Shown one piece after another: positions 28,169-38,142 of a stretch of 64,000 nt of DNA. The notes below the pieces were generated by a model. The model saw only the letters and a list, made by a program, of their open reading frames with translations, was not told where the DNA came from and made no database searches. The position numbers and the translations under genes are program-made. Each line of letters starts with the position of its first letter. The stretch's first letter is position 1. This stretch comes from Gillisia sp. Hel1_33_143 (GTDB lineage: Bacteria; Bacteroidota; Bacteroidia; Flavobacteriales; Flavobacteriaceae): contig NZ_LT629737.1 of the NCBI RefSeq assembly GCF_900104765.1, positions 1,116,001-1,180,000 of the forward strand. The letters run 5' to 3'.

Positions 28169-28981
28169 ATGAAAGATAAGAGGATATTGTACGTATCATC
28201 TGAAGTAATTCCTTACCTGCCTGAAACCGATATATCATCTATGTCTTTTGAAGCCGCTAGAATGGTAAATGGTCTTGGAGGTCAGATAAGAATTTTTATG
28301 CCTCGTTATGGCAATATCAATGAAAGGAGACACCAACTGCACGAAGTAATAAGATTATCTGGGATGAACCTTGTAATTGATGATCTTGATATGCCATTAA
28401 TTATTAAAGTTGCCTCTATTCCAAAAGAGAGAATGCAGGTTTATTTTATTGATAATGAGGATTACTTTAAGAGAAAAGCGACATTAACAGATGAAGATGG
28501 AAAATTATTTTCGGATAATGATGAAAGAGCTATTTTCTTTGCAAAAGGAGTGATCGAGACTGTGAAAAAATTGAACTGGTCACCAGATATTATTCACGTT
28601 CATGGCTGGTTGTCTTCACTTTTACCACTGTACCTTAGAAACTACTACGGGAATGAGCCGTTATTTTCTGGCGCAAAAATTGTAACATCGGTATACAATC
28701 AAAGCTTTGATGAGACGTTAGATAAGGATATGTATAAAAAAGTGCTTTTTGATGGTTTAGAAGATGATAGTGTAAGTCATCTTAAAAAACCGAATTACGT
28801 CAATCTTATGAAAACAGCTGTAGATAACTCTGATGCTGTTATTACAGGTGGGGATAATATTCCAGACGAATTGAAGAAGTATCTTGAAAAGTTAGACAAG
28901 CCGGTTCTTGGATATAAATCGCCAGAAGAGTTTTCTTCTGCTTACCAAGAATTCTACACTACCAAAGTATTATCAGAATAA
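28169..28981 (+). CDS. GT5 N-terminal-domain protein (glycogen/starch synthase-like half)
   Basis: A 270-residue protein from the ATG at 28169; a longer GTG frame from 28139 begins two bases from the -7 box and is rejected. It matches only the N-terminal Rossmann domain of GT5 glycogen/starch synthases: RILYVSSEVIPYLPETD at the start, GLGGQIRIFMPRYGN near residue 43 and PDIIHVHGWLSSLLPLYLR near residue 147. The ADP-glucose motif KxGGL is replaced by ETDISSM and the whole second GT-B domain is absent (full enzymes have about 470 residues). Such short proteins are often named glycogen synthase in flavobacteria, but activity is doubtful. Operon with DUF4270 and glmS. Confidence 0.75.
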   Translation: MKDKRILYVSSEVIPYLPETDISSMSFEAARMVNGLGGQIRIFMPRYGNINERRHQLHEVIRLSGMNLVIDDLDMPLIIKVASIPKERMQVYFIDNEDYFKRKATLTDEDGKLFSDNDERAIFFAKGVIETVKKLNWSPDIIHVHGWLSSLLPLYLRNYYGNEPLFSGAKIVTSVYNQSFDETLDKDMYKKVLFDGLEDDSVSHLKKPNYVNLMKTAVDNSDAVITGGDNIPDELKKYLEKLDKPVLGYKSPEEFSSAYQEFYTTKVLSE

Positions 28982-28996
28982 ATTAATCAATTTCGA

Positions 28997-30607
28997 ATGA
29001 TTTTATTGAAACGCTTACGCTTTATGCCGTTAATGCTATTAACGGTTTTGGCTTTTATATCTTGTGATGAAGATTATAATACTATTGGAGGAGATCTTAT
29101 TGGAGGTCAATTAGATTCACTTCCAAGATACAATCCTGGAGTAATTGCTTATTCTAAAAAATTAGGACCGGTACAAACTAACAATCTTCCGGTTAATCTT
29201 TTAGGAGTTTATAAAGATCCGGTATTTGGTTTGCAATCTGCAAATGTACTTACTCAAATTTCTTTAGCTACATTGAATCCTAACTTCGGAACAGAACCTG
29301 TTTTGGATAGTGTGATCCTTACGTTGCCTTACTTTAGTACTCAGATAGATACAGATGAAGATGGGGGTGCGGTGTATCAATTAGATTCTATTTATGGAAC
29401 CTCACCAGTTAAATTAACAGTTCGAAGATCTAATTATTTTTTAAATGATTTTGACCCTACTGATAATTTTCAAAATCGCCAGAAATATTTCTCCAATCAG
29501 GCAGATGTGTTTTCTTCATCCTTAATTGGAGACCCGTTATATTCTAATGATAGCTTTAGACCTACTAACAATAGAGTGAGTTATGCTGAAGTTAACAGTA
29601 GTACAGGGAATTTAGATACTGTTCAAAAATCACCAAGATTAAGGGTTGCTTTAGATAAAGACTTTTTTCAGCAAAATATTATAGATAAACAAGGTTCTCC
29701 AGAGTTATTTAATAATAACAACTTTAAAAATTATTTTAGAGGATTATATTTTTCTGCGGAAGCTGTAAACGGAGATGGTACTTTGATGTTGCTTAATTTT
29801 GCAAATAGCGATGCTAATATCAAATTGTATTATAGGTCTAAAGTAGCAGATACCAATGATTCAAATGAAGATGGAGATACAACAGATCTAATTTACTCGC
29901 CTGCTTCCTTTACGTTAGATTTTAATGCAAATAGAGTTAACACGTTATCTCAGGATTTTCCTGCAGAATTCCTTCAGTTAATAGAAGGTTCTAGCGAAGA
30001 CTTAGGAAGTAAGAACCTAGTTTTAAAAGGTGGTGCTGGTAGTATGGCTGTTATTGAGCTATTTGAAGATGAGGAAGAAATACAGCTAATACGTGATAAT
30101 AATTGGCTTATTAATGAGGCAAGTTTGGAGTTCTATGTAGATCAAAGTAAAATTACAGGTGGAGATGTAGAGCCAGAAAGAATTTATGTGTATGATATCG
30201 AGAATAATATTTTCTTGCTAGATTATCAGATCGATCTAACATTAGATGCAGATAGACCTTTAAATTCTGGAACTACTTTTGCATCTAGATTAGTGAGAGA
30301 TGAAGATGGCAATGGAGTGAAATATAAAATAAGAATCACAGAACTTGTGAAATCTATTTTAGACGAAAATTCAGATGTTAGAAAATTAGGTGTTGTAGTA
30401 ACTCAAAATATTAATTTAACGAGCAATGCCAGTTTAAAAAATTCTATAGCTTTAAGTGATGATGATATATCTACAGATCTTGTTATAGATAGGATCCCTA
30501 CAGGTTCTGTTATTAGCCCAAAAGGTACCGTGTTATATGGTAATCTTGCTGATGATGAAGACAAGAGATTAAAGTTTAATATTTATTATACAGAAACAAA
30601 CAATTAA
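28997..30607 (+). CDS. DUF4270 lipoprotein
   Basis: A 536-residue outer-membrane lipoprotein of a Bacteroidota-specific family. The signal peptide reaches a lipobox FISC near residue 23, followed by DEDYNTIGGDLIGGQ, the family opening. The rest is beta-rich with repeated Asp/Asn loops; no catalytic motif is seen. It lies 15 bases after the GT5-like gene and five before glmS. I recall this family next to glmS and a glycogen-synthase-like gene in other flavobacteria, which hints at a role in surface glycans, but that is inference. Confidence 0.85.
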   Translation: MILLKRLRFMPLMLLTVLAFISCDEDYNTIGGDLIGGQLDSLPRYNPGVIAYSKKLGPVQTNNLPVNLLGVYKDPVFGLQSANVLTQISLATLNPNFGTEPVLDSVILTLPYFSTQIDTDEDGGAVYQLDSIYGTSPVKLTVRRSNYFLNDFDPTDNFQNRQKYFSNQADVFSSSLIGDPLYSNDSFRPTNNRVSYAEVNSSTGNLDTVQKSPRLRVALDKDFFQQNIIDKQGSPELFNNNNFKNYFRGLYFSAEAVNGDGTLMLLNFANSDANIKLYYRSKVADTNDSNEDGDTTDLIYSPASFTLDFNANRVNTLSQDFPAEFLQLIEGSSEDLGSKNLVLKGGAGSMAVIELFEDEEEIQLIRDNNWLINEASLEFYVDQSKITGGDVEPERIYVYDIENNIFLLDYQIDLTLDADRPLNSGTTFASRLVRDEDGNGVKYKIRITELVKSILDENSDVRKLGVVVTQNINLTSNASLKNSIALSDDDISTDLVIDRIPTGSVISPKGTVLYGNLADDEDKRLKFNIYYTETNN

Positions 30608-30612
30608 AGAAT

Positions 30613-32463
30613 ATGTGTGGAATTGTTGGATATATTGGATTTAGGGAAGCTTATCCAATTGTATTAAAGGGATTACAAAGATTAGAGTACAGAGGTTATG
30701 ATAGTGCGGGTATTGCACTTTATGATGGAGAAGAGCTTAATCTATGTAAGACAAAAGGAAAGGTAGCAGACCTTAAAGCAAAATTTGAAGAGACCGGAAC
30801 TTCTACGGAAGGACATGTTGGAATAGGGCATACCAGATGGGCAACTCATGGAGTTCCTAATGATGTGAACTCTCATCCTCACTATTCAAATTCAGGGAAC
30901 TTGGTGATCATTCATAATGGGATTATTGAGAATTACTCTGCATTAAAGAAAGAACTTGTAAAAAGAGGGTATACTTTTCAGTCTGATACAGATACAGAAG
31001 TTTTAGTGAATCTTATTGAAGATGTAATGTCTAAAGAAGATATAAAGCTAGGAAAAGCTGTTCAGATCGCATTAAATCAAACTGTTGGAGCTTACGCAAT
31101 CACAGTTTTTGATAAGAGAAAACCTAATGAGTTAGTTGTAGCAAGATTAGGAAGTCCTTTGGCTATTGGAATTGGTGAAAATGAATACTTTATTGCATCA
31201 GATGCTTCACCATTTATTGAGTTTACGAGTAATGCTATCTATCTTGAAGATGGAGAGATGGCAGTGGTAAGATTAGATAAAGAGATCAAGGTTAGAAAAA
31301 TTCAGGATGATACACTAGTAGATCCTTATGTACAAGAATTACAACTTAATCTTGAGCAAATTGAAAAAGGTGGTTATGATCATTTCATGATGAAAGAGAT
31401 CTACGAACAACCTAACGCAATTACAGATACTTATAGAGGTAGAATGCTTGTTGACGAGGGCATCATTAGAATGGCTGGTGTAGATGATAATATAGATCGT
31501 ATTGCCAATGCTAAAAGAATTATTGTTGTTGCTTGTGGTACTTCATGGCATGCCGGTTTAGTATCAGAATATATCTTCGAAGATTTAGCAAGAATACCTG
31601 TAGAGGTAGAATATGCTTCAGAATTTAGATATAGAAATCCTGTTATTTATGAAAATGATGTGGTAATTGCTATTTCTCAAAGTGGAGAAACTGCAGATAC
31701 TATGGCAGCTATTAAATTAGCTAAAGAAAAAGGGGCTTTCGTATTTGGAGTATGTAATGTGGTTGGATCATCTATTTCTAGAGAGACAGATGCAGGTGCT
31801 TATACACATGCCGGACCAGAAATTGGTGTAGCTTCAACCAAAGCATTTACAACGCAGATCACCGTTTTAACCTTAATGGCTTTAAAGCTTGCTAAGTATA
31901 AAGGTACTATCTCAGATTCAGACTTTAGAATGCACTTGCAAGAGTTAGATAGAATTCCTGCTAAGATCACTAAGGTGTTAGAAGAGAACGAACATATTAA
32001 AGTAATTGCAGATAAATATAAAAATGCTCCAAACTGTCTTTACTTAGGTAGAGGTTATAATTTCCCGGTAGCACTAGAAGGAGCGCTTAAGTTAAAAGAG
32101 ATCTCTTACATTCATGCAGAAGGTTATCCTGCTGCAGAAATGAAGCATGGTCCTATTGCTTTAATAGATGAATTGATGCCGGTAGTTGTTATTGCAACTA
32201 AGAAAGGACATTATGATAAAGTGGTAAGTAATGTACAGGAGATCAAATCTAGAAAAGGTAAGATCATAGCTGTTGTTACGGAAGGTGATGAAGAAGTAAG
32301 AAGCTTAGCAGATTATGTAGTAGAGATTCCTGAAACCTTAGAATCTTTAACTCCATTATTAACTACTATTCCATTACAATTGTTGTCTTACCATATAGCA
32401 GTAATGTTAGGTAAGAACGTAGATCAACCAAGAAACTTGGCTAAATCTGTTACTGTTGAATAG
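30613..32463 (+). CDS. glmS: Glutamine--fructose-6-phosphate aminotransferase
   Basis: Makes glucosamine-6-phosphate from fructose-6-phosphate and glutamine, the entry to peptidoglycan and lipopolysaccharide sugars. The 616-residue protein begins MCGIVGYIG with the catalytic Cys next to the initiator, has the GAT2 glutaminase domain to about residue 240 (GHTRWATHG), and two SIS sugar-isomerase domains (VACGTSWHAG, AISQSGETADT and GRGYNFPVALEGALK). The C-terminus RNLAKSVTVE is standard. No glmS ribozyme-like leader is expected because it is in an operon. A hairpin terminator follows. Confidence 0.97.
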   Translation: MCGIVGYIGFREAYPIVLKGLQRLEYRGYDSAGIALYDGEELNLCKTKGKVADLKAKFEETGTSTEGHVGIGHTRWATHGVPNDVNSHPHYSNSGNLVIIHNGIIENYSALKKELVKRGYTFQSDTDTEVLVNLIEDVMSKEDIKLGKAVQIALNQTVGAYAITVFDKRKPNELVVARLGSPLAIGIGENEYFIASDASPFIEFTSNAIYLEDGEMAVVRLDKEIKVRKIQDDTLVDPYVQELQLNLEQIEKGGYDHFMMKEIYEQPNAITDTYRGRMLVDEGIIRMAGVDDNIDRIANAKRIIVVACGTSWHAGLVSEYIFEDLARIPVEVEYASEFRYRNPVIYENDVVIAISQSGETADTMAAIKLAKEKGAFVFGVCNVVGSSISRETDAGAYTHAGPEIGVASTKAFTTQITVLTLMALKLAKYKGTISDSDFRMHLQELDRIPAKITKVLEENEHIKVIADKYKNAPNCLYLGRGYNFPVALEGALKLKEISYIHAEGYPAAEMKHGPIALIDELMPVVVIATKKGHYDKVVSNVQEIKSRKGKIIAVVTEGDEEVRSLADYVVEIPETLESLTPLLTTIPLQLLSYHIAVMLGKNVDQPRNLAKSVTVE

Positions 32464-32484
32464 GCAGAGTATAGCATAAAAGTT

Positions 32485-32518
32485 AAAACCCTTTCGGAAT
32501 ATTCCGGAAGGGTTTTTT
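32485..32518 (+). terminator. Rho-independent terminator after glmS
   Basis: AAAACCCTT at 32485-32493 pairs with AAGGGTTTT at 32508-32516; the inner CGGAATATTCCG extends the stem. A T-run follows, starting inside the right arm. Confidence 0.9.
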
Positions 32519-32559
32519 ATTTTTAAATAATAGGAATTTATATTTTCTTCAACCCTATT

Positions 32560-32567
32560 TACATTTG
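32560..32567 (+). promoter_or_regulatory. Possible distal -7 element before atpD
   Basis: TAcaTTTG matches the consensus but lies about 200 bases before the atpD ATG, so it would give a long leader. A second, better-placed box is at 32662-32669. The rest of the 300 bases between glmS and atpD holds the terminator and AT-rich DNA in which I see no gene. Confidence 0.35.
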
Positions 32568-32661
32568 GCGTAGTTAAGTTGAATGATTTTAATGAATAGA
32601 GAAGATTTTAATTTCTCGAAAAAAGTTGCGTAAGAGCCTGTTTTATTTTATAAAGAAAAAC

Positions 32662-32669
32662 TATCTTTG
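32662..32669 (+). promoter_or_regulatory. -7 element of atpDC
   Basis: TAtcTTTG is a perfect TAnnTTTG, 94 bases before the atpD ATG. The implied leader of about 90 bases is long for this genome and is A/T-rich; no clear -33 box was found. Confidence 0.6.
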
Positions 32670-32760
32670 CAGCCTGAAAATGAATTTTGGTATATTCTTA
32701 TTTATAGGAGATTATCAAATAGAATTATAAAGATTTTAATATTAAACTTTAAAGAATTAG

Positions 32761-34275
<1,515 letters not shown>

Positions 34276-34285
34276 AATAGAATTG

Positions 34286-34340
34286 AGTATTGAGTAGTTA
34301 GTATTTAAAACTCACTACTCAATACTAATTACTCAATACT
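34286..34340. repeat. TACTCAATACT-type inverted repeat between atpD and atpC
   Basis: AGTATTGAGTAGT (34286-34298) pairs perfectly with ACTACTCAATACT (34314-34326), a 13-bp stem with a 15-base loop; ACTCAATACT occurs again at 34331-34340. The same 10-mer is in the sdhA-sdhB gap. The stem lacks a T-tract, so it does not look like a terminator and atpC is still likely to be cotranscribed. Confidence 0.75.
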
Positions 34341-34348
34341 GAAAAAAT

Positions 34349-34639
34349 ATGTATTTAGAAATTGTTACTCCTGAAGCAGTAGTATTTGGCGCAGAAGTAG
34401 AAGCTGTGAAAGTTCCCGGAATAGATGGGGAATTTCAAATGCTTAATCATCATGCTGCTATTGTTTCTCTTTTAGTGGAAGGAGAAGTGAAGATCAATTT
34501 AGCATCTTCTGCAAATCCAGAAATGATAAAGAGTCTTTCTAAAGATTTTAGACAAGAAGGTTCTAATGTTTTTTTCTATCCTATTAAAGGAGGAGTGCTT
34601 GAAATGAAGGATAATAAAGCCATTGTTCTAGCAGATTAA
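34349..34639 (+). CDS. atpC: ATP synthase F1 subunit epsilon, short form
   Basis: A 96-residue protein that holds only the N-terminal beta-sandwich of epsilon (LEIVTPEAVVFGAEVEAVKVPG at the start, GEFQMLNHHAAIVSLL near residue 30, and GGVLEMKDNKAIVLAD at the end). The C-terminal helical hairpin that inhibits ATP hydrolysis in E. coli and Bacillus is missing, yet the frame ends normally and a terminator follows, so this is not a broken gene. The short form is usual in Bacteroidota as far as I recall. Confidence 0.92.
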   Translation: MYLEIVTPEAVVFGAEVEAVKVPGIDGEFQMLNHHAAIVSLLVEGEVKINLASSANPEMIKSLSKDFRQEGSNVFFYPIKGGVLEMKDNKAIVLAD

Positions 34640-34658
34640 ATAGCATAACACAATATTT

Positions 34659-34695
34659 AAAATCCCAAATTCTAATATTTAGAGTTTGGGATTTT
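34659..34695 (+). terminator. Rho-independent terminator after atpC
   Basis: AAAATCCCAAA (34659-34669) pairs with TTTGGGATTTT (34685-34695), and more T follow. Confidence 0.88.
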
Positions 34696-34741
34696 TGCTT
34701 TTATAGATTTTATATAGCGATTTTCTTATCATTACCACAAA

Positions 34742-34774
34742 AAAAAAGCCAGCTCCAATGAAACTGGCTTTTTT
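34742..34774 (-). terminator. Terminator after the M61 peptidase gene
   Basis: AAAAAAGCCAG (34742-34752) pairs with CTGGCTTTTTT (34764-34774) around an 11-base loop, 14 bases after the stop of the minus-strand M61 gene; flanking A and T make it usable in both directions. Confidence 0.88.
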
Positions 34775-34787
34775 AATAGTTATAATT

Positions 34788-36560
34788 TTACTTAGATTTT
34801 AACCAAGTTTCTCTCATTTTTACCGCTTTCTTGTCTGCCTTTGCGTCTATGCTGATGGTGTAAGCGGGATCCTCTTCTAAAGTAACTTCCGTTTTTTGTT
34901 CTTGTCTATTTCTAACTATTACAAGTTGAAGTTTATCACCAGACTTTTTTGATTTTAAAAGCTCTGACCATGCTTTTTTGCTTGAGATAATTGAATCGTT
35001 TGCTGCTTTTATTTCATCTCCTTCAGATAAAAATGCTTTATAAGCAGGGCTTTCATTTTTCGGATTACTTGAAATAATTAATTTATTATCATCTTCTTTT
35101 ACCGACGCCCCGAAGTATGCCGATTCTTTAAGCTGTTCTAATTTTAGTCCTACAGTTTTTAGGAGATCAGCATATTTAGGCATTTCGCTTTTGTAGATGT
35201 AATTACTAAAAAACTCATCTGCAAATTCTTGCCCTGCATACTTAGCTAATGTTGTTTGAATATCTTTAATAGTGTAAGCAACTTCTGGTTTCCCATAAGT
35301 TATCCACATCAATTTCATGAAATCGTCCAGATTAAGGTTATTTTCTCTTAATTTCAGATCTAATGCTAATCCTAAAATACTTCCGTAGGAATAATAAGAT
35401 ATAAAAGTATTTTCTCTATTTACCGCATCTACAGAAGTTGCAGCATCTACAAAGGGAGCCTGATAGCTCATCTCTATAGGGTTAAAATATTTGTGAGCAG
35501 GAGAATTCCAAACATAATTAAAAGTGCCGTTTAAGCTCTTTATATAATCTTCAGGACTAATGATTTTAGCTCGAGTTAAAACAAGATTGGTGTAGTAGCT
35601 TGTAAAACCTTCTGCAAACCATAAAGAACCAGACATGTTTGCTTTTGTGAAATCAAAAGGTTCTAGATCTGCAGGTCTAATTCTTTCCACATTCCAGGAA
35701 TGAAAATATTCGTGAGATACGGTGCCAATATTTCCTTTCATTCCTCCTTCAGCTAAACTTTCTACATCGGTTAAAATAGTGCTGTTTCTATGTTCCATTC
35801 CGTCGCCTGTAACATTTGGCATATAGCAAGCCAAAAAAGTGTAGTTCCCAAAGTCATATTTTGGTAATTCTCCAAAAATCAACTTTTGCTGTTCAACTAT
35901 TTTTTTGACCTTTTCAAAATACTCATCGAATTCTTGCTTAGTACCTGGATGATGTAGTGCAAAACGAATGTCTTGACCATCTATATTAAATGATCTCAAA
36001 TCAAAATCACTAATTTCCATAGGACTATCCATAAAATAATAAAGATCTGGAGCAGCATATTTTGTGGCAGAAAGCTCTTTTAATTGAGTTGCGACTTTCC
36101 AGTTTGAATTTGCTGGAATATCAATGGTAACTTCAATAGGTCTATGCTCTAAAGTTTTGCTGAAGATGAAAGTAGCTGGAATATTTAAATGTGCATGGGT
36201 GTTGTCTACTTGAGAATACGTTCCGTCTCCATGATTGGCAAAGAGCGTATAGGAGATATTTACGGTTCCATCATGATCAGAAATTTCCCAAGAATAAGGG
36301 TCCGGTCTTGAGGTGGTAAGTTCTTCCCCTTTGCCATTGGTGGCTTTTAAGTTGTAAACGTTTTTAGCAAATTCATGAACCGCATATCTCCCGGGAGAAG
36401 ATCTGCTCATTTCAACTTTTAAAGTATGACTTTTAATGTTTGGAAATGTGGCGTTTACTGTAGCTTCATGATGTGCTGCATTTTCAAATGATATTTGATA
36501 AGTATTGGTTTGGCCGAAGGATACTGCTGTAATAAGCAGGAAAAAAAGAAATTTATACAT
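34788..36560 (-). CDS. M61-family metallopeptidase with PDZ domain
   Basis: A 590-residue exported peptidase of the glycyl aminopeptidase family. Signal peptide MYKFLFFLLITAVSFGQ; a beta-rich N-terminal domain; the gluzincin core with zinc motif HEYFHSWNVERIRP near residue 284 and GSLWFAEGFTSYYTNL about 25 residues later, which supplies the third ligand Glu; a helical domain; and a PDZ-like domain near residues 470-560 (GASVKEDDNKLIISS ... SEGDEIKAAND). All zinc residues are present. Probably periplasmic peptide turnover; substrate preference for N-terminal Gly/Ala is inferred from the family. Confidence 0.9.
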   Translation of the reverse strand: MYKFLFFLLITAVSFGQTNTYQISFENAAHHEATVNATFPNIKSHTLKVEMSRSSPGRYAVHEFAKNVYNLKATNGKGEELTTSRPDPYSWEISDHDGTVNISYTLFANHGDGTYSQVDNTHAHLNIPATFIFSKTLEHRPIEVTIDIPANSNWKVATQLKELSATKYAAPDLYYFMDSPMEISDFDLRSFNIDGQDIRFALHHPGTKQEFDEYFEKVKKIVEQQKLIFGELPKYDFGNYTFLACYMPNVTGDGMEHRNSTILTDVESLAEGGMKGNIGTVSHEYFHSWNVERIRPADLEPFDFTKANMSGSLWFAEGFTSYYTNLVLTRAKIISPEDYIKSLNGTFNYVWNSPAHKYFNPIEMSYQAPFVDAATSVDAVNRENTFISYYSYGSILGLALDLKLRENNLNLDDFMKLMWITYGKPEVAYTIKDIQTTLAKYAGQEFADEFFSNYIYKSEMPKYADLLKTVGLKLEQLKESAYFGASVKEDDNKLIISSNPKNESPAYKAFLSEGDEIKAANDSIISSKKAWSELLKSKKSGDKLQLVIVRNRQEQKTEVTLEEDPAYTISIDAKADKKAVKMRETWLKSK

Positions 36561-36611
36561 AGATATTTTTGAATTTGGACTCTAAATTAATCAATTCCTA
36601 AAACCTTGAAC

Positions 36612-36821
36612 TTAATCTTCATTTATATATTCTAAAATATCCCCCGGCTGACAATCTAATGCTTTACAGATTGCTTCCAAAGTGGAGAATCTTACTGCTT
36701 TTGCCTTCCCTGTTTTAAGGATCGAAAGATTTGCAGTGGTAATTCCAATAAGTTCAGCCAGCTCATTGCTTTTCATACCTCTTTTCTCAAGAACTGAATC
36801 TAGATTTATGTTTATAGACAT
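36612..36821 (-). CDS. Cro/C1-type HTH regulator of the DUF2975 operon
   Basis: A 69-residue one-domain regulator (HTH_26/YozG-like): ELAELIGITTANLSILKTGKAKAVRFSTLEAICKALDCQPGDILEYI is the helix-turn-helix and dimer part. It is the last gene of an operon with two DUF2975 membrane proteins and starts two bases after the stop of the second, so it is translationally close. In Bacillus the yoaS-yozG pair has the same two families. It probably represses its own promoter through the two near-palindromes upstream of the operon; any input signal is likely to come from the membrane partners. Confidence 0.88.
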   Translation of the reverse strand: MSININLDSVLEKRGMKSNELAELIGITTANLSILKTGKAKAVRFSTLEAICKALDCQPGDILEYINED

Positions 36822-36823
36822 AC

Positions 36824-37348
36824 TTAAACGGTTAGATCGTTTTCTTCTTGAAGGGATTTAGCCTTTTTGAAAATATAGCTCAAGTATATCATAAACAGTC
36901 CAAAACAAACTGCCATAAAATTGGAATCAAATGAAAATATATGTATACCTATATCTCCACTTTTTCCACAAACTATATTTGAAAACATGGTATAGATAGA
37001 TTTTAAAATTACCAGAAGAATAATCAATTGTCCTAATAACTTTAGACTGGAAATTTGAAAACGATTAAATAATTCAGATTCGAAAAGGGAACTAACAATT
37101 TTTTTAAATACATATAGGCTAAAAATAAAACCTAGATTTAAAAGTATGGAGGTAATTATTAAAGCAATTACTGGAAATTCCCATCTAAAAAATGTTACAC
37201 CTAAAAAGTCTAAGAGAAATTTTGATTCAGGGAAAAATGGTATAAAAAAGATTCCAATAATATTTAATAAGACAGAGGCAATGACAACTATAAAGACAAA
37301 GTTCAGGAAAAATTTTAACGGTTTTAATGGTGTTGTAAATGGACTCAT
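36824..37348 (-). CDS. DUF2975 membrane protein, copy 2
   Basis: A 174-residue integral membrane protein with four helices (residues about 12-35, 50-80, 105-125 and 145-165) and a short charged tail SLQEENDLTV. The family is DUF2975 (YoaS-like), of unknown function, usually paired with an HTH regulator. It is a paralogue of the gene directly upstream; the last nine codons plus stop are identical at base level (31-base repeat at 36824-36854 and 37367-37397) while the rest has diverged widely. Confidence 0.85.
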   Translation of the reverse strand: MSPFTTPLKPLKFFLNFVFIVVIASVLLNIIGIFFIPFFPESKFLLDFLGVTFFRWEFPVIALIITSILLNLGFIFSLYVFKKIVSSLFESELFNRFQISSLKLLGQLIILLVILKSIYTMFSNIVCGKSGDIGIHIFSFDSNFMAVCFGLFMIYLSYIFKKAKSLQEENDLTV

Positions 37349-37366
37349 ATTGATGATTTATATAAA

Positions 37367-37885
37367 TTAAACGGTTAGATCGTTTTCTTCTTGAAGGCTT
37401 CTAGATTTTTTAAAGAGCTTACTCATATAAATAAAAAACAAACCTATTGATAGAATAAAAAGACTGCTATAATAACCAGAATCTACGGAAACGCCAATTT
37501 CCAATCTTTTTTCTAGTAGCATCGTGGAGAAAAAGTGAACTATAAACTGCAGTACTACAGATAGAACAATAAGCTGACCAATTAGTCTGAACAAAGCAAT
37601 CTGTAATTTTGTGAAAAATGAATTCTTAAAAAAACTTCTTATCAATTTTCTCAAGAGGTATATAGCATAAGTGCTTAATAGTGTAACAGCAAAATTGCTA
37701 ATTATTAACAAGCCTGACGAGAAGCTCAAATCCACAATTTCCTTTTGACTATCATTTATGGTAACCGTAAAAGGTTCTCCATAGAGTATAAGCATCAAAT
37801 AAGTAAAAAAAGAGAAAATAACGTCAATTATCAGTATGATAAAACAAATGTCAATGCTCAGTTTAAGAAGTTGTAAAGATTTCAT
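37367..37885 (-). CDS. DUF2975 membrane protein, copy 1
   Basis: A 172-residue, four-helix membrane protein of the same family as its neighbour, with the same tail SLQEENDLTV. It opens the three-gene operon DUF2975-DUF2975-HTH; 18 bases separate its stop from the next ATG. Two homologous membrane subunits suggest a heterodimer. The tail faces the cytoplasm if the N-terminus does, and could be the part the HTH protein reads; that is inference. Confidence 0.85.
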   Translation of the reverse strand: MKSLQLLKLSIDICFIILIIDVIFSFFTYLMLILYGEPFTVTINDSQKEIVDLSFSSGLLIISNFAVTLLSTYAIYLLRKLIRSFFKNSFFTKLQIALFRLIGQLIVLSVVLQFIVHFFSTMLLEKRLEIGVSVDSGYYSSLFILSIGLFFIYMSKLFKKSRSLQEENDLTV

Positions 37886-37895
37886 CTCTATTAAA

Positions 37896-37945
37896 TTATC
37901 GTTTTACAATAACAAACATAAATATTAATTATCGAAAAACAATAA
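37896..37945 (-). promoter_or_regulatory. Promoter with twin operator-like near-palindromes of the DUF2975 operon
   Basis: On the minus strand, a -33 TTG (37940-37942), a 19-base spacer and TAtgTTTG (37913-37920) form a consensus promoter. Two 17-base sites of form TTATCG-N5-CAATAA lie at 37896-37912 and 37929-37945, centres 33 bp apart, close to three helical turns. One covers the expected transcription start directly after the -7 box, the other covers the -33 box, ideal places for repression by the HTH protein of the operon. Confidence 0.7.
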
Positions 37946-38108
37946 TTTATTATTATTTTAATTTTATAGATTTACTGTATGCATAATTTTTTAAGAAACC
38001 AATTAGCATAATACAGGTAATTTCATTTTTAAGATTGTAACCGTTTAATGATCTAAATAGTGTTGCATTAAAGTAATATTTACCTACACAAACCTCAATA
38101 ATTCCTAT

Positions 38109-38116
38109 TATATTTG
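38109..38116 (+). promoter_or_regulatory. -7 element of the mrp operon
   Basis: TAtaTTTG, a perfect TAnnTTTG, 26 bases before the mrpA ATG at 38143. No TTTG at the -33 distance was found. Confidence 0.6.
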
Positions 38117-38142
38117 CGAAGAACTGATTTTTAGATTCACTC

